DNA of 5,344 nucleotides from an uncultured Faecalibacterium sp. (GTDB taxonomy: Bacteria; Bacillota; Clostridia; Oscillospirales; Ruminococcaceae). The notes under the pieces were generated by a model. That model was not told where the DNA came from, did no database searches, and saw only the letters and a list, made by a program, of their open reading frames with translations. The position numbers and the translations under genes were made by a program. The stretch is from the NCBI GenBank assembly GCA_937915335.1, contig CALDLZ010000455.1:1-5344 (forward strand), read 5' to 3'. Below, one piece after another: positions 5,292 through 5,344 of the stretch. The stretch's first letter is position 1. Every line of letters starts with the position of its first letter.

Positions 5292-5344
5292 GCAGGGTTA
5301 GCTCATCCGGTAGAGCGACTGCTTCCCAAGCAGTAGGCGGCGGG
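5292..5344 (+). tRNA. tRNA-Gly(CCC), partial (3' part beyond the window)
   Basis: The cloverleaf can be followed from the 5' end: acceptor strand GCAGGGT (5292-5298), T8-A9, D-stem GCTC/GAGC around the loop ATCCGGTA, and G26. The anticodon stem ACTGC/GCAGT is perfectly paired around loop TTCCCAA with anticodon CCC (5325-5327), which reads glycine GGG codons. The variable loop is AGGCG and the first T-stem strand is GCGGG (5340-5344), where the window ends. The T loop, the 3' acceptor strand and any encoded CCA are not visible. A consensus promoter lies directly upstream. Confidence 0.93.

Noticed and set aside
5127..5336. A plus-strand open frame of 69 codons running through the divergent promoter region into the tRNA.
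   Set aside because: It covers both promoters and the tRNA body, and it has no ribosome binding site or recognisable protein features.
1..5344. Search for CRISPR repeats, transposon ends, riboswitches, toxin-antitoxin pairs or phage structural genes.
   Set aside because: Reading both strands by eye showed no spaced direct repeats, transposase motifs or long structured leaders. Apart from about 80 nt between the last two gene ends near 1396-1476 and about 140 nt at 5151-5291, the window is fully coding.

Overview
The window looks like chromosomal DNA from a GC-rich gut Clostridia member of the Ruminococcaceae/Oscillospiraceae type, with Faecalibacterium or a close relative the best guess. Three things point there: strong AAGGAG-type ribosome binding sites, GC-rich third codon positions, and the pairing of a DnaD-domain protein with a zinc-cluster DnaC/DnaI-like helicase loader in the form common in Clostridia. 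The genus is inferred from the style of the proteins; no marker gene is present.

Layout. Positions 1-45 (+) hold the last 14 codons of a gene that resembles the C-terminus of an AraC-family regulator. Thirty bases later comes a complete MATE-family multidrug/Na+-type exporter (76-1395, +). A strong hairpin terminator (1399-1457) lies between this rightward unit and a leftward unit that converges on it. The leftward unit fills 5150 to 1477 on the minus strand. In order of transcription it holds a small uncharacterised protein (124 aa), a DnaD-domain primosome protein with two DnaD-like domains (308 aa), a DnaC/DnaI-type AAA+ helicase loader (325 aa), and a type-B carboxylesterase (452 aa). The gaps are only 8, 9 and 18 nt, so the four are very probably one operon. 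A promoter with a perfect TATAAT lies at 5185-5212 (-). At the right edge a divergent promoter (5250-5278, +) drives a tRNA-Gly(CCC) gene that the window end cuts in its T arm.

How the genes work together. The DnaD-like and DnaC-like proteins are expected to load the replicative helicase during initiation or restart. The small first gene may belong to the same process, but nothing in its sequence proves this. The esterase is metabolically unrelated and probably shares only the transcript. The MATE transporter is probably controlled by, and co-transcribed with, the AraC-like regulator to its left.

No CRISPR array, insertion sequence, phage structural gene or obviously new defence system is visible. 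The most unusual structure is the roughly 100-bp divergent control region (5178-5285). It carries mirror-image GAAAAAAC arms next to both -35 boxes and a perfect 15-bp palindrome filling most of the tRNA promoter spacer. The -10 box there also overlaps a spurious in-frame ATG, which corrects the start of the first operon gene.
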